Positions 63,808 through 64,000 of a DNA stretch of 64,000 nt are shown here, piece by piece. Position numbers and translations under genes: made by a program. Positions within the stretch are counted from its first letter, which is position 1; every line of letters starts with the position of its first letter. Source of the stretch: Salipiger sp. H15 (lineage in GTDB: Bacteria; Pseudomonadota; Alphaproteobacteria; Rhodobacterales; Rhodobacteraceae); NCBI RefSeq assembly GCF_040409955.1, contig NZ_CP123385.1, positions 602,501 through 666,500 of the forward strand, written 5' to 3'. Below the pieces are notes generated by a model. It did not search any database and was not told the origin of the DNA. It saw only the letters and a program-made list of their open reading frames with translations.

Positions 63808-64000
63808 TCAGATCACCGCGAGATGCGAGCTCGGCCGGTCCGCGACCATCGGGAAACGCGCGGGACGCCCGTCCCGGCGCAGCGCCACGCCGATCTCGCC
63901 CGAGCGGCGCACGTGGCTTTCGAGCCGCAGCGGCTGGCCGTCGAAATCGGTGAGCTCCATCGACACCCCCTGCCCGAGCCGCGACATCCAGCCCTGCAGC
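63808..64000 (-). CDS. Unrecognised protein, C-terminal part (cut by window edge)
   Basis: A minus-strand frame is open from the right edge to the TGA at 63808-63810, giving about 63 residues that end in RPSSHLAVI. It has an evenly charged, strand-rich look (MELTDFDGQPLRLESHVRRSG). I cannot name a family from this fragment. It ends 72 bp before the cytochrome c start codon on the same strand. Confidence 0.5.
   Translation of the reverse strand, partial: LQGWMSRLGQGVSMELTDFDGQPLRLESHVRRSGEIGVALRRDGRPARFPMVADRPSSHLAVI

Noticed and set aside
63762..63953. A 63-residue plus-strand frame at the right edge
   Set aside because: It is Arg/Pro-rich and antisense to a better minus-strand frame that is open to the window edge.

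Overview
The window is high-GC, gene-dense DNA of the kind found in marine or saline Rhodobacteraceae (Roseobacter/Salipiger-like Alphaproteobacteria). Supporting signs are the many ABC, TRAP and BCCT uptake systems, choline-sulfate use, sdhE beside an Xre gene, and codons ending in G or C almost everywhere. No rRNA, tRNA, CRISPR array, insertion sequence or phage gene was recognised. The genus call is an inference.

Layout. 1-4.8 kb: end of a MaoC-like hydratase, then a short LOV photoreceptor, a CheB-CheR-PAS-HWE histidine kinase and a single-domain response regulator. 4.8-6.7 kb: two HupE/UreJ-like membrane proteins and a GntR/FCD regulator. 6.9-14.7 kb: a five-gene oligopeptide-type ABC importer, a gamma-glutamyltransferase-family enzyme and an Lrp/AsnC regulator. 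14.7-20.0 kb: a branched-chain-amino-acid-type ABC importer (livFGMHK order) with a divergent GntR/FCD regulator.

20.2-26.3 kb: an overlapping six-gene operon for a Tat-exported multicopper oxidase, a monohaem cytochrome c, an exported phytochelatin-synthase-like protein, a Tat-exported small dehydrogenase subunit, a GMC flavoprotein with Fe-S cysteines and a membrane transporter. It looks like a periplasmic redox system and is the least familiar gene set here. 26.3-27.8 kb: arsR and an ArsP-type permease under a perfect 24-bp palindrome. 28-31.1 kb: macAB-like export genes. 31.1-38.5 kb: an RpiR regulator divergent from a TAXI-TRAP transporter, a universal stress protein, a class III aminotransferase and a BKACE enzyme, probably one catabolic operon.

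38.5-41.7 kb: rhomboid protease, GFA-family protein, inositol monophosphatase and small hypothetical genes. 42-46.4 kb: BCCT transporter, choline sulfatase and a divergent LysR regulator. 46.3-51.7 kb: aspartate-type aminotransferase, Xre regulator, sdhE, a MarR gene behind a strong hairpin, htpX, a VWA/DUF1194 protein and glyoxalase I. 51.8-54.3 kb: a SLAM-like outer-membrane protein beside an acidic surface-type lipoprotein. 54.5-55.8 kb: thyA-folA, followed by an AT-richer GIY-YIG-like gene and a BrnA-like gene. 57.5-64 kb: outer-membrane beta-barrel, parE, an orphan anti-sigma-like protein, a second DUF1194 protein, an HExxH lipoprotein, CsbD and a cytochrome c, ending in a partial gene cut by the right edge.

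Functional links are inferred from gene order and family knowledge. Starts were revised where the longest frame ran implausibly far upstream.
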